Part shown: one piece after another, positions 27,720 to 36,109 of the stretch
Position numbering within the stretch: the first letter of the stretch is position 1
How the letters are laid out: every line of letters starts with the position of its first letter
Source: Actinokineospora auranticolor
GTDB taxonomy: Bacteria > Actinomycetota > Actinomycetes > Mycobacteriales > Pseudonocardiaceae
Direction: 5' to 3'
Assembly (NCBI RefSeq): GCF_002934265.1
Contig: NZ_PTIX01000009.1
Span: 124,001-188,000 of the forward strand
DNA length: 64,000 nt
Program-made: the position numbers and the translations under genes
The notes under the pieces: generated by a model
What the model was told of the DNA's origin: nothing
The model's input: only the letters and a program-made list of their open reading frames with translations
Databases searched by the model: none

Positions 27720-27760
27720 ACAGAGGCCGGTGGGCGGATGTTCCGCTCACCGGCCTCTGT
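27720..27760 (+). terminator. Intrinsic terminator of the tkt-pgl operon
   Basis: 19-bp stem (27720-27738 / 27742-27760) with one G-T type mismatch, a 3-nt loop and a following TTTGT. Among the strongest hairpins in the window. Confidence 0.88.
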
Positions 27761-27859
27761 TTGTCCCCGCTACGCCCTGCCCGTTTCAACGCGGCCGAAC
27801 CGCAATCGGAACGGGATGGGTCGTTCGATGCTCGTCTCACGCTGCGGGCCAGACAAGCG

Positions 27860-28050
27860 CCGGGCCGGGTTGATTGGTCTGACCCCACGCGAAAAACATG
27901 GGCGGCCTCGATCGGGCGAACTTGCTTTGCGCGGGGCCCCTACGAGCCTGCGGTGGGGAAAAGCGGTGGGAGGGGCAAGCCCACCCCACCCGCGGGAGAG
28001 CTTGGCAGGCTCGTCCCCCCACGCAAAGCAAGTCCACCCAATCAAGGCGT
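27860..28050. repeat. Long interrupted inverted-repeat element
   Basis: Left arm 27920-27951 (starts ACTTGCTTTGCG, ends TACGAGCCTGC) pairs with right arm 28005-28033 (GCAGGCTCGT ... CGCAAAGCAAGT). An outer pair TTGATTGG (27870-27877) / CCAATCAA (28038-28045) and inner GGTGGG/CCCACC pairs add to it. The element is non-coding with open frames on both strands, as in dispersed palindromic or MITE-like repeats. No transposase gene or clear target duplication is seen. It fills most of the 529-bp gap between pgl and the phosphodiesterase gene, in which I recognise no gene. Confidence 0.7.
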
Positions 28051-28229
28051 ATGACGGGGGCGCGTTGCGTTCGGTGGGGGCTGGGATCCTGCGGCGGTTA
28101 CGGGGCGGGTCCGGTGTGGCCAAGTCACGTCGAGGTAGAGCGGGCACGCGAGCGGCGGTTACGGGGTGGGTTGGGAGAGAAGAGTGATGGGTGGGGATGG
28201 GGGCAGGAGTTCGGCGGCGGTTGGGATGC

Positions 28230-30263
28230 CTAGCGCAGGCCGTTCTTCTTGGCCACGGCGATCAGCAGGTCCGGGTCGTCCGAGATCAGGCCGTCCACGC
28301 CCAGGTCGATGACCCGCTGCATGGTCGGTTCGTCGTTGACCGTGTACGGAACGACCTTGAGTCCCTTGCGGTGCAGGCCTTCGACGTCCGGTCCGTGGAA
28401 GTACGCCGGGTTCTGCCGCAGGTACCAGTCCGCGTCCTGCACCGTGCCCTGCGCCGGGTCGTGCACCTGCCAGTTCGCCGACACCGTCGACGCGCCCGAC
28501 TGGCGCACCAGCCGCGCCAGGTCGCGGGTCTTCCACCAGTCGAGGCCGCCGGTCCAGGGCGACTTCACCGACGGGTCGCCGTAAACCGCCCGCAACGAGC
28601 ACTCGTCGGCGATGGTGGCGCACTCTTCCGGGCCGTACTGCCACACCAGGGCCACCGTTTCCAGCGACGGTAACAGCTTCTTCGACAGCTGGATCGTGCG
28701 CCAGTCGAAGGACTGCAACGTGACCCGGCTCGTGAAGCCCGCGCGGCCGATCTCGCCGACCACCTTGCGGGTGAACACGTCGTACGGAGCCGTGTCGTCC
28801 GCCGTGGGGCTGATCTTGGTCTCGATGTTCAGCCGGATGTCCGTCCGCCCACTCGCCCGGACCGCGCCGAACACCTCGGCCAGCGTCGGAATGCGCTGAC
28901 CCGGCACAGCTTGCTGCTTGGGGAACTCCGGCAGCGTCTTCACACCGCAGTCGAGCGTGCGGATCTGGGCCAACGTCAGGTCGTGCACGCGCTTGCCGAC
29001 ATACGGGAACTCCGGGTCACCCGCTCGGGCCGGCGCCGTGTCGACGCAGTGCGCCCCGTTGATCGTCCGGTCGTGCAGCACGACGACCGCGCCGTCCTCG
29101 GTGATCCCCGTGTCCAACTCCAAAGTGGACACAGCCGGGTTCGCCAGCGAATAGGCGAAGGCCGCCAGGGTGTTCTCCGGCCGCACGGCCCGCCCACCCC
29201 GGTGCGCCTGAAGGTCGAACGGCGACGCGTACCCACGCGGCAGCCGGAACCCGCGCCGCGCCAACAGCCCGCGCAGCCGGTCCGGGTAGTCCGTGATCAA
29301 CCCGTCCACGCCGTCATCGATCAGCTTCGCCATCGTCGGCACGTCGTCGACCGTCCACGGGATCACCTTGATCCCGTTGCGGTGCGCGTGCCGCACCATC
29401 TCCGCCGTCACGTACGGCCGGTACCCCGGGTCCTCCACAGACCCGCCCTGCGGGAACCCGTGCACCGGCGAGAACGCCGTGGCCCCGAAGGTCTTGATGG
29501 CCCGGATCGGGTCCCCACCGAAGTCATCGATGTCCAGCCCGCCCAACCACGGCGACTTGCCCGGCTGTCCGGTCTGCAGGAAGTCGTAGTTGGTCAGGGC
29601 GACCAGCGGCAGCCGGGGCGCGAGCTGCCGGACCCGCATCAGCGCGCCCCAGTCGAAGCTCTGGACGCTGACCCGCCGGGTCATCCCGGCGGCCTCGATC
29701 TCGCCGACCGTGATCCGCGCGAACTTCTCGCGGGGCGCGGTCTCGCTCGGCGCGCCCGCCTCGACCTTCGTCTCGACGTTGAACCGCACGTCGTCCGCGC
29801 CGTAGCGGCGCGCCAGCGCGAAGACCTCGCGCAGCAGCGGCATCCGGGAGCCCGGGGTCAGCTCCTGCCCCGGGAAGTCCGGCAGCCGCCGCGAGCCGCA
29901 GTCGAGGGTGCGGACCTGGGCCAGCGTCAGCGTGTTGACGTACTTGCCGACATAGGGGAACTCGGGGTCGCCCGCGACGGCGGGCGCGGTGTCGCGGCAC
30001 TTGCGGCCGTCGACGCGGCGGTCGTGGGTGACCACCGCCTGGTCGTCCTCGGTGATCTGGACGTCCAGCTCCAGCGTGCTCACGCCGAGTCGGATGGCGT
30101 TGCCGAAGGAGCTGAGGCTGTTCTCCACACGCAGCCCGATACCGCCGCGGTGCGCTTGCAGGTCGAAGTCACGCGGCTTCGGGTGCGCGGCCGCCTGGCC
30201 GGGCAGGAACGCCACGCAGGCGACCGCCGCGGCGCAGGCCCTCAGGGACAGGGAAGGGGTCAT
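28230..30263 (-). CDS. Secreted glycerophosphodiester phosphodiesterase with two tandem GDPD domains
   Basis: Exported enzyme expected to hydrolyse glycerophosphodiesters to glycerol 3-phosphate and an alcohol. The 677 residues begin with a signal peptide (MTPSLSLRACAAAVACVAFL, cleavage after GQAAA). Two homologous GDPD domains follow. Domain 1 (from about residue 35) has LQAHRGG, ENSLSSF, ELDVQITEDDQAVVTHD and VETKV; domain 2 (from about 350) has LQAHRGG, ENTLAAF, ELDTGITEDGAVVVLHD and IETKI. Both keep the catalytic His/Glu/Asp set, so both may be active. Single-domain enzymes are the norm, so this is an internal duplication. ATG at 30263 is chosen because it starts the signal peptide directly. 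Confidence 0.92.
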   Translation of the reverse strand: MTPSLSLRACAAAVACVAFLPGQAAAHPKPRDFDLQAHRGGIGLRVENSLSSFGNAIRLGVSTLELDVQITEDDQAVVTHDRRVDGRKCRDTAPAVAGDPEFPYVGKYVNTLTLAQVRTLDCGSRRLPDFPGQELTPGSRMPLLREVFALARRYGADDVRFNVETKVEAGAPSETAPREKFARITVGEIEAAGMTRRVSVQSFDWGALMRVRQLAPRLPLVALTNYDFLQTGQPGKSPWLGGLDIDDFGGDPIRAIKTFGATAFSPVHGFPQGGSVEDPGYRPYVTAEMVRHAHRNGIKVIPWTVDDVPTMAKLIDDGVDGLITDYPDRLRGLLARRGFRLPRGYASPFDLQAHRGGRAVRPENTLAAFAYSLANPAVSTLELDTGITEDGAVVVLHDRTINGAHCVDTAPARAGDPEFPYVGKRVHDLTLAQIRTLDCGVKTLPEFPKQQAVPGQRIPTLAEVFGAVRASGRTDIRLNIETKISPTADDTAPYDVFTRKVVGEIGRAGFTSRVTLQSFDWRTIQLSKKLLPSLETVALVWQYGPEECATIADECSLRAVYGDPSVKSPWTGGLDWWKTRDLARLVRQSGASTVSANWQVHDPAQGTVQDADWYLRQNPAYFHGPDVEGLHRKGLKVVPYTVNDEPTMQRVIDLGVDGLISDDPDLLIAVAKKNGLR

Positions 30264-30333
30264 AGCCGGATGGTGTCCACCCCAGTGATCCACCCCGTGA
30301 CCACCACATGGCCCCCGCCTGAACGACTGCCCC

Positions 30334-32376
30334 TCAGGCGCGTCCCGGGAACTCCGCCCCCAACAACCCCAGCATCGCGGTGGCCTTCACCGCCGTCTCC
30401 TCGAACTCCGCCGCCGGGTCCGACAACGCGATCACCGCCCCGCCCACCCCGAACGACACCTCACCCGCCCGCACGACCAGGGTCCGGATCACCACGCTCA
30501 GGTCGGCGGCGCCGGTCAGCGAGAAGTACCCGACAGCCCCCGAGTAGACGCCGCGCGGTCCGGCCTCCAACTCGTCGATGATCCGCATGGTCCGCACCTT
30601 CGGCGCCCCGGTCATCGAACCGCCGGGGAACGCGGCGCGCACGCACCGCGCCGCCGAGACGCCCTCGGCCAGTTGCGCCCGGACGGTGCTGACCAGCTGG
30701 TGCACGGTCGCGTACGTCTCCACCCCGAACAGCTCCGGCACCGACACCGACCCGACCTCCGCGTAGACCCCGAGGTCGTTGCGGACCAGGTCGACGATCA
30801 TCAGGTTCTCCGCGCGGTCCTTCTCCCCCGACGCCAGCTCGGCGCGCAACCGCGCGTCCTCGGCGGCGTCGCGCCCGCGCGGCCGGGTCCCCTTGATCGG
30901 CCGGGACTCCACCGCGCCGTCGGCCGACACCGACAGGAACCGCTCGGGCGACGTGCTCAGCACCGACAGCTCCCCCAGCCGCAGCAGCGCCCCGAACGGC
31001 GCGGGGCTCGCGCGCCGCAGGTACCGGTACGCCTCCCACGCGTCGAGGGTCCCGGCGGCGGTCAGCTCGTTGGTCAGGCACACCTCGTAGGTCTCGCCGT
31101 CGCCGATCGCGACCTGGCTGGCGGCGACCATGTCGAGGTACGCGGCGCGGTCGTGCCGGGCCGTCAACGGGCCGAGGGCGACCTCCGGGGCGGGCGGCGG
31201 CAGGGTCTTGCCCGCCAGCGACCACAGGCGCGCGGCCGTCTCGGACAGCCATTCCGAGCCGTCGGCGGCCAGCTCCAGCAGGTAGACCTCGCCGGTCTCG
31301 TGGTCGAAGGCGACGGCGCGGTCGACGAAGAGCATCCGCGCGTCCGGGTCGGGCGATTTGTGTGCGCGGTCGCCGCCGCACTCGGCCTTCAGCTCGTAGC
31401 CGAGGTAGCCGACCCAGCCGAGCGCGAAGTCGAACGGCAGGTCCGGCACGGCCACGCGGCGGTCGGCGAGGTCGGCGTCGAGCCAGTCGAGGAACCCGCT
31501 CTCCACCACCGACTCCCCGGTGCCGGAGGTGACGGTGACCGTCCCGGCCCAGACGTCGGCGGTCGCCACCCTGGCGTGCGGACCCGAGGTGTCGCCCAGG
31601 AACGAGAACCGGCCGCCCGCCGCGCTGTCGAGCCAGAACGCGTGCGGTGAGTCCCGGTAGAACGCGTCGAAGGCGACCTCGGCGGACACCGGGACCCGCA
31701 GCCGCTCGACGACCACGCGGGCCGTCGGCTCCGGCGGGGCCGGTCTCTCGGCGGGCAACGCGACCGGCGCGACGACGACGGTCTCGCGCGGGTGCTCGGC
31801 CCACCAGCGGCGGGTCAGGTCCTGGAAGTTGGCCAGCAGCGCGGCGCCGTGCTCGGTGCTGACGGACTCCGGGTGGAACTGCACGCCCCACGCGGGCCGG
31901 TCGCGGTGCCGCACCCCCATGAGCACGCCGTCCTCGCTCCACGCCGTGGCCACCAGCGCGTCCGGCAGGTCGGTCACCGCCAAGGAGTGGTAGCGCACGA
32001 CGTCCATCGGCGACGGCAGCCCGGCGAACAGGTCGCGGCCGTCGTGGCGGACCGCCGACAGCCGCCCGTGCCGCGCCTCGGGAGCGTGCCCGACCCGGGC
32101 ACCCGCCAGCAGGCACAGTCCCTGGTGGCCGAGGCAGACCCCGAGCAGCGGCTGCCGGGCGGCGGCCAGGACCGCGCGGCTGAGCCCGAAATCGCCCGGG
32201 ACGCCCGGGTGTCCCGGGCCCGGCGAGATGACCACGTTGTCGAAGTCGACGAGGCCGCCGAGGTCCCAATCCTCGTCGTTGCGCACCACCGTGGGCCGCG
32301 CGCCGTCCAGGACCGCCAAAGCCTGGTACAGGTTGTAGGTGAAGGAGTCGTAGTTGTCGATGATGAGTGTGCGCAA
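30334..32376 (-). CDS. pabAB: Fused aminodeoxychorismate synthase (PabA-PabB)
   Basis: Makes 4-amino-4-deoxychorismate from chorismate and glutamine, the route to p-aminobenzoate. Residues 1-195 are a class I glutamine amidotransferase with nucleophile Cys81 in LLGVCLGHQ and His168/Glu170 in VQFHPES. The remainder is the chorismate-binding synthase domain with PIKGTRPRG (about 491-499); the lysine there marks ADC rather than anthranilate synthase. C-terminal motifs are MIVDLVRNDLG and FPGGSMTGAPK. No lyase (PabC) gene is adjacent. Fused forms occur both in folate synthesis and in pathways using aminated chorismate. TTG at 32376 is supported by GAGGGAG 5 nt upstream. Confidence 0.93.
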   Translation of the reverse strand: MRTLIIDNYDSFTYNLYQALAVLDGARPTVVRNDEDWDLGGLVDFDNVVISPGPGHPGVPGDFGLSRAVLAAARQPLLGVCLGHQGLCLLAGARVGHAPEARHGRLSAVRHDGRDLFAGLPSPMDVVRYHSLAVTDLPDALVATAWSEDGVLMGVRHRDRPAWGVQFHPESVSTEHGAALLANFQDLTRRWWAEHPRETVVVAPVALPAERPAPPEPTARVVVERLRVPVSAEVAFDAFYRDSPHAFWLDSAAGGRFSFLGDTSGPHARVATADVWAGTVTVTSGTGESVVESGFLDWLDADLADRRVAVPDLPFDFALGWVGYLGYELKAECGGDRAHKSPDPDARMLFVDRAVAFDHETGEVYLLELAADGSEWLSETAARLWSLAGKTLPPPAPEVALGPLTARHDRAAYLDMVAASQVAIGDGETYEVCLTNELTAAGTLDAWEAYRYLRRASPAPFGALLRLGELSVLSTSPERFLSVSADGAVESRPIKGTRPRGRDAAEDARLRAELASGEKDRAENLMIVDLVRNDLGVYAEVGSVSVPELFGVETYATVHQLVSTVRAQLAEGVSAARCVRAAFPGGSMTGAPKVRTMRIIDELEAGPRGVYSGAVGYFSLTGAADLSVVIRTLVVRAGEVSFGVGGAVIALSDPAAEFEETAVKATAMLGLLGAEFPGRA

Positions 32377-32730
32377 CGTGACTCCCTCGGCGGTGCTCGT
32401 TCGTCTTTCCCCTGCTCCGTTCGGGGATCGTCCGTTTGCTCCCGCACAGTTGTTGGTCGGTCACCGTCCCGAGGCCGGTGTTGTCTGTCTTGATGGGTGG
32501 CGACACCGCGCAGCACGTCGCCGCAGGAAGGGCGTTCCATGCCACACCGCCGGCGCAGGCAAGCCCGGGACCGGGAGAATGCTACCGCCCGGCGGGACGT
32601 GCCCCGTCCGCGCTCGGGCAGGCACGACTCGGCTGAGCTGCGAGAACAACGCGCGCGCTCGCCGCGGTCGGTGTCGGGGACCAGTGGGGTCCCAGGAGCA
32701 CTAGGAGGAGGTGGCCCGCTGGTCACGCCC
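32377..32730. other. Divergent intergenic region between pabAB and the histidine kinase
   Basis: No convincing gene. An ATG at 32539 with GGAAGG upstream is in frame with the kinase, but the added ~64 codons are arginine-rich with non-coding third positions, so I treat it as untranslated. Confidence 0.5.
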
Positions 32731-33912
32731 ATGGTCACACCGGACGCGGTGCTGCCGGTCCGGCCGCGCGCGCTGCGCCTGCCGCCCCGGCTGGCCGCGC
32801 TGCACGCCAACCAACGGGTCCGCGAGCTGTCGTCGGACGTGCTCGCGCTGGTCGTGGCCGCGCTGGACATGTGGCTCGTGGTGCCGGAGGACGCCACGAC
32901 CTACTCCTACTACCTGACCTGGTGCGCGCTGCCCGCGATGCTGCTGCGCAGGCACCTGCCGTTCACCGCGGTGCTGATCACCATCCCGGGGTTCTTCGCG
33001 GGCTGGGCCCAGCTCGCGGCCATGATCTCGCTGGGCGCGCTGGCCCGGCGGCGGATGCTCACCTGGCCCACGGTGGTGGGCGCCGTCCTGGTGGGACTGT
33101 CCCGGTTCGTGCTGTGGCCGTGGCCGAAGTTCGTCGAGCTGACCTGGCGCGCGCACCTGTCGGACTTCATCTACGGGGTGCTGGTCGCGGGCATGCCGGT
33201 GGCGATCGGGCTGCTGATGGCGGTCCGCCAGGAACTGTCCACCCGGATCCGCGAGCTGGCGCGCAGCCGGGAGCGGGAGAAACGCCTCTACGCGGCGACC
33301 GTGCGGTCGGCGGAGCGGGCGAAGCTGGCCAGGGAGATGCACGACGTGGTGTCCCACCAGGTCACGCTCATCGCCATGCAGGCCGGGGCGATGCAGGTCG
33401 ACGTCACCGACCCGGCGACCAAGGAGGCCGCGGAGACGATCCGCGCGCTGAGCACCCGCACGCTTGAGGAGCTGCGCGAGCTGGTCGGGGTGCTGCGGTC
33501 GGGGGTGGACGACGAGGACACCCAGCCCGGCTTGGAGCACATCGCCGACCTGGTCGACGGCAGCCTGGTCGACGGCGACCAGGTGAAGCTGGCCATGGAC
33601 GCCTGCGCGCTGGACCTGCCCGGCCCGGTGTCGCGCGCGGCGTACCGCACGGTGCAGGAGGCGCTGACCAACGTGCGCAAGCACGCGGCCGGATCGCGGA
33701 CCTCCGTGCGGATACTGACCCGCGACGGCGCGCTGGTGGTCGAGGTGGACAACGAGCGGCCGCGCACCGGGCAGGTCGGCACACTGCCCTCCGGCGGGCA
33801 CGGGCTGCTCGGGCTGCGGGAGCGGGCCGGGCTGCTCGGCGGCGAGTTCGACGCGGGCCCGACCGACGACGGCGGTTTCCGGGTGAGCGCCAGGTACCCG
33901 CTGACCGCCTGA
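32731..33912 (+). CDS. Sensor histidine kinase, HisKA_3 type
   Basis: Membrane sensor kinase of 393 residues. Four or five hydrophobic helices (about 30-165) form the sensing part. A dimerisation helix with the phospho-acceptor histidine in LAREMHDVVSHQVTLIAMQA (His about 206) and the ATPase core (VQEALTNVRKHA at about 309; GHGLLGLRERAGLLGG) follow. This is the NarL-partner kinase class, but no response regulator gene lies next to it, so it is an orphan here. ATG at 32731 is the first plausible start after AGGAGGAGG, though spacing is long (about 18 nt), so the start may be misplaced. Confidence 0.88.
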   Translation: MVTPDAVLPVRPRALRLPPRLAALHANQRVRELSSDVLALVVAALDMWLVVPEDATTYSYYLTWCALPAMLLRRHLPFTAVLITIPGFFAGWAQLAAMISLGALARRRMLTWPTVVGAVLVGLSRFVLWPWPKFVELTWRAHLSDFIYGVLVAGMPVAIGLLMAVRQELSTRIRELARSREREKRLYAATVRSAERAKLAREMHDVVSHQVTLIAMQAGAMQVDVTDPATKEAAETIRALSTRTLEELRELVGVLRSGVDDEDTQPGLEHIADLVDGSLVDGDQVKLAMDACALDLPGPVSRAAYRTVQEALTNVRKHAAGSRTSVRILTRDGALVVEVDNERPRTGQVGTLPSGGHGLLGLRERAGLLGGEFDAGPTDDGGFRVSARYPLTA

Positions 33913-34041
33913 CCCGCGCGTTCCCCCGTCCCGGTACCGGCGAAGGTCCCGATCGGGTGGTGTGCCTCAGGCCACGTTTCGCCGCGCCGAAGCCCCCGAG
34001 TGATCGGAATTGGTCCGGGGGCACGAGTGGAGCGGTGAGCG

Positions 34042-35655
34042 ATGCTGAAGCGAATCTCCGACCTGAGGGTGGGCGTGCGTGTGGGCGCCGCCATGGCCGC
34101 GCTGTTGCTGCTGCTGTGCGCGCTGGCCGTCACGGCGGTGTCCAGCCTGGAGCGCGAGCGCGACTCGGCCGAGCAGATCGCCCGCTCCCGCGAGCTGACC
34201 CAGCTGGCCCTGCAGGTGAAGTTCCGCTCCGCGGACTTCAACGGCTGGCAGACCGCCTACGCCTTCGACGTCCAGCGCGGCGTGCCGGGCGCCACCGCGG
34301 ACAACGCCAGCGCCCGCGCGGCGTTCCTGACCTCGGCGCAGTCGTTCCGCGACGAGCTGGCGAAGCTGCGCGCGTTCGGCCTGGACACCGACCAGACCGC
34401 CGACACCGACAACATCACCACCCTGTTCGAGCAGTTCATGACGCTCGACAAGGACGTCGTCAGCAACTACAACGCGGGCACCCCGGAGACCACCGGCCAC
34501 GCCGCCGAGCTGGTCGCGGTGAACGAGATCGCGATCTTCAACAAGATCGCCGAGCAGATCGACCGGCTGGTCACCGACGTGCACGGCGAGTCCGCCGCGG
34601 CGGCGGCCGAGGCCGAGTCCCGGGCCGACTCGGGCACGCTCACGACGGTGGTGCTGGCGGGGGTCGCGGTGCTGCTGGGCGCGCTGCTGACGCTGCTGCT
34701 GGTCCGCTCGATCACCCGACCGCTGCGCGACCTGCGCTCCGGCCTCACCGCCATCACCGGCGGCGACCTGACCCAGCGCGTGGACGCGAGCCGCGGTGAC
34801 GAGCTGGGGCAGGTGGCGGCCAGCTTCAACGAGCTGGCGGAGCGCACCCAGGAGCTGATCAGCCGGGTGGCCGACCGGGCCCAGGAGGTCGCGACGGCGT
34901 CCAACGAGCTGTCCGACGTCAGCGGCAGGCTCGCCGCCACCGCGGGCCAGACCAGCGCCGAGGCGTCGTCGATCAACCAGACGGCCGAGGAGGTGTCCGG
35001 CATGGTCACCGCCATGGCGAGTTCCTCGGAGCAGATGCGGGCCGCGATCGACGAGATCACCCAGAACGCCAGCCGCGCCGCCGACGTGGCCACCGACGGC
35101 GTCCGCGACACCCAGCACGCCAACGACGCGGTCAGCGCCCTGGGCTCCGCGACGGCCGAGATCGGCACCGTGGTCAAGCTGATCAGCACGATCGCCGAGC
35201 AGACCAACCTGCTGGCGCTCAACGCCACCATCGAGGCGGCCCGCGCGGGCGAGGCGGGCAAGGGCTTCGCCGTGGTGGCAGGCGAGGTCAAAGAACTGGC
35301 CCAGCAGACCGCGACGGCGACGGAGGACATCGTCAGCCGGATCAAGGCGATCGAGGAGGGCAGCACGGAGGCCACGTCGGCCATCCACCAGATCGGCGAG
35401 GTCGTGGGCTCGATCTGCGACACCCAGACCGTGATCGCGGCGGCGGTGGAGGAGCAGACGGCCACGACGGCGGAGATGAGCCGCAACGTGCACGAGACGG
35501 CGAACGCGGTGGTGCAGATCGGCACCGGCATCGCCGGGCTGGCCCAGGCGACCGAGGACACCAGCGCCGCGGCCACCGCCGCCAAGCGCACGGCGGAGAC
35601 GCTGAGCGGGGCGGCGACCGACCTCCGCACGCTGATCAGCGCGTTCCGCTACTGA
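34042..35655 (+). CDS. Methyl-accepting chemotaxis protein
   Basis: Transmembrane chemoreceptor of 537 residues. TM1 (about 14-36), a ~165-residue helical extracytoplasmic sensor domain ([13 protein letters not shown]), TM2 ([20 protein letters not shown], about 198-222), a HAMP linker ([20 protein letters not shown]) and a long coiled-coil signalling domain follow in order. The tip [20 protein letters not shown] (about 385-405) is the CheW/CheA contact. No che or flagellar genes are in the window. ATG at 34042 is preceded by GGAGCGGTGAGCG. A strong terminator follows, so it is probably a single-gene unit. Confidence 0.93.
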   Translation: MLKRISDLRVGVRVGAAMAALLLLLCALAVTAVSSLERERDSAEQIARSRELTQLALQVKFRSADFNGWQTAYAFDVQRGVPGATADNASARAAFLTSAQSFRDELAKLRAFGLDTDQTADTDNITTLFEQFMTLDKDVVSNYNAGTPETTGHAAELVAVNEIAIFNKIAEQIDRLVTDVHGESAAAAAEAESRADSGTLTTVVLAGVAVLLGALLTLLLVRSITRPLRDLRSGLTAITGGDLTQRVDASRGDELGQVAASFNELAERTQELISRVADRAQEVATASNELSDVSGRLAATAGQTSAEASSINQTAEEVSGMVTAMASSSEQMRAAIDEITQNASRAADVATDGVRDTQHANDAVSALGSATAEIGTVVKLISTIAEQTNLLALNATIEAARAGEAGKGFAVVAGEVKELAQQTATATEDIVSRIKAIEEGSTEATSAIHQIGEVVGSICDTQTVIAAAVEEQTATTAEMSRNVHETANAVVQIGTGIAGLAQATEDTSAAATAAKRTAETLSGAATDLRTLISAFRY

Positions 35656-35666
35656 GTCGAGCAGGC

Positions 35667-35701
35667 GGCCCGTGGCAGTCCGGGGTGGACTGCCACGGGC
35701 C
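35667..35701 (+). terminator. Terminator of the chemoreceptor gene
   Basis: Perfect 15-bp stem (GGCCCGTGGCAGTCC, loop GGGGT) followed by GTTCCTGTTCC. Confidence 0.85.
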
Positions 35702-35737
35702 GTTCCTGTTCCCGGCCTGCCGCGCCCGCGCCGTAGC

Positions 35738-35834
35738 TAGGATCGGGGTTGTTGGATGCCCGGAACGGGCGGCGTTGTGCAGCGAAGTGAATGAAAATGG
35801 GCGTGGGAGCGGACAACGCCGCAGGTCAGGAAGT
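35738..35834 (+). promoter_or_regulatory. CRISPR leader with candidate promoter
   Basis: TAGGAT at 35738-35743 is a candidate -10. The ~90 bp before the first repeat are locally A-rich (GAAGTGAATGAAAATGG) and end in AGGTCAGGAAGT directly before the repeat, resembling actinobacterial type I-E leaders. The best-preserved repeats lie at this end, as expected for the leader side. Confidence 0.55.
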
Positions 35835-36091
35835 GTCGTCCCCGCGCACGCGGGGTTGATCCGCCTTCCTTGCCCCACACGGACCGGCCCTGCTCGTCGT
35901 CCCCGCGCACGCGGGGCTGATCCCGCGTCGGAGTCGGCAGAGAAATACAGGCAGGTGTCCTCCCTGCGGACGCGGGGCTGGTCCAAGGTCGGCCACGACG
36001 TCGCGCGGAACATCCGTGCGGGGCTGGTCCGATCCTCTCCAGCGCCGCCCACCGGGAAATCCGGGCGTCCCCGCCACGCGGGGCTGGTTCC
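35835..36091 (+). CRISPR. Degenerate type I-E CRISPR array, five repeats, no cas genes
   Basis: 28-nt repeats with 33-nt spacers (61-nt period): R1 35835-35862, R2 35896-35923, R3 35957-35984, R4 remnant about 36015-36030, R5 36064-36091. R1 and R2 begin GTCGTCCCCGCGCACGCGGG and differ at one base. R3 and R5 have several changes but keep the CCCCGC/GCGGGG-type stem. R4 has lost its 5' half with a 15-bp deletion; the R4-R5 register is again exactly 61. The repeat class matches type I-E. No cas gene is in the window, so the array is an orphan or a relic. Confidence 0.88.
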
Positions 36092-36109
36092 GCTGAGTCG
36101 GCGGAGTGG

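Noticed and set aside
27756-28200. Several overlapping open frames between pgl and the phosphodiesterase gene
   Set aside because: They arise from the inverted-repeat element; no start site, codon bias or family supports any of them.
32539-32730. N-terminal extension of the sensor kinase from the ATG at 32539
   Set aside because: A purine tract precedes it, but the extra residues are arginine-rich, third positions are not GC-biased near its end, and the kinase family does not have such an extension.
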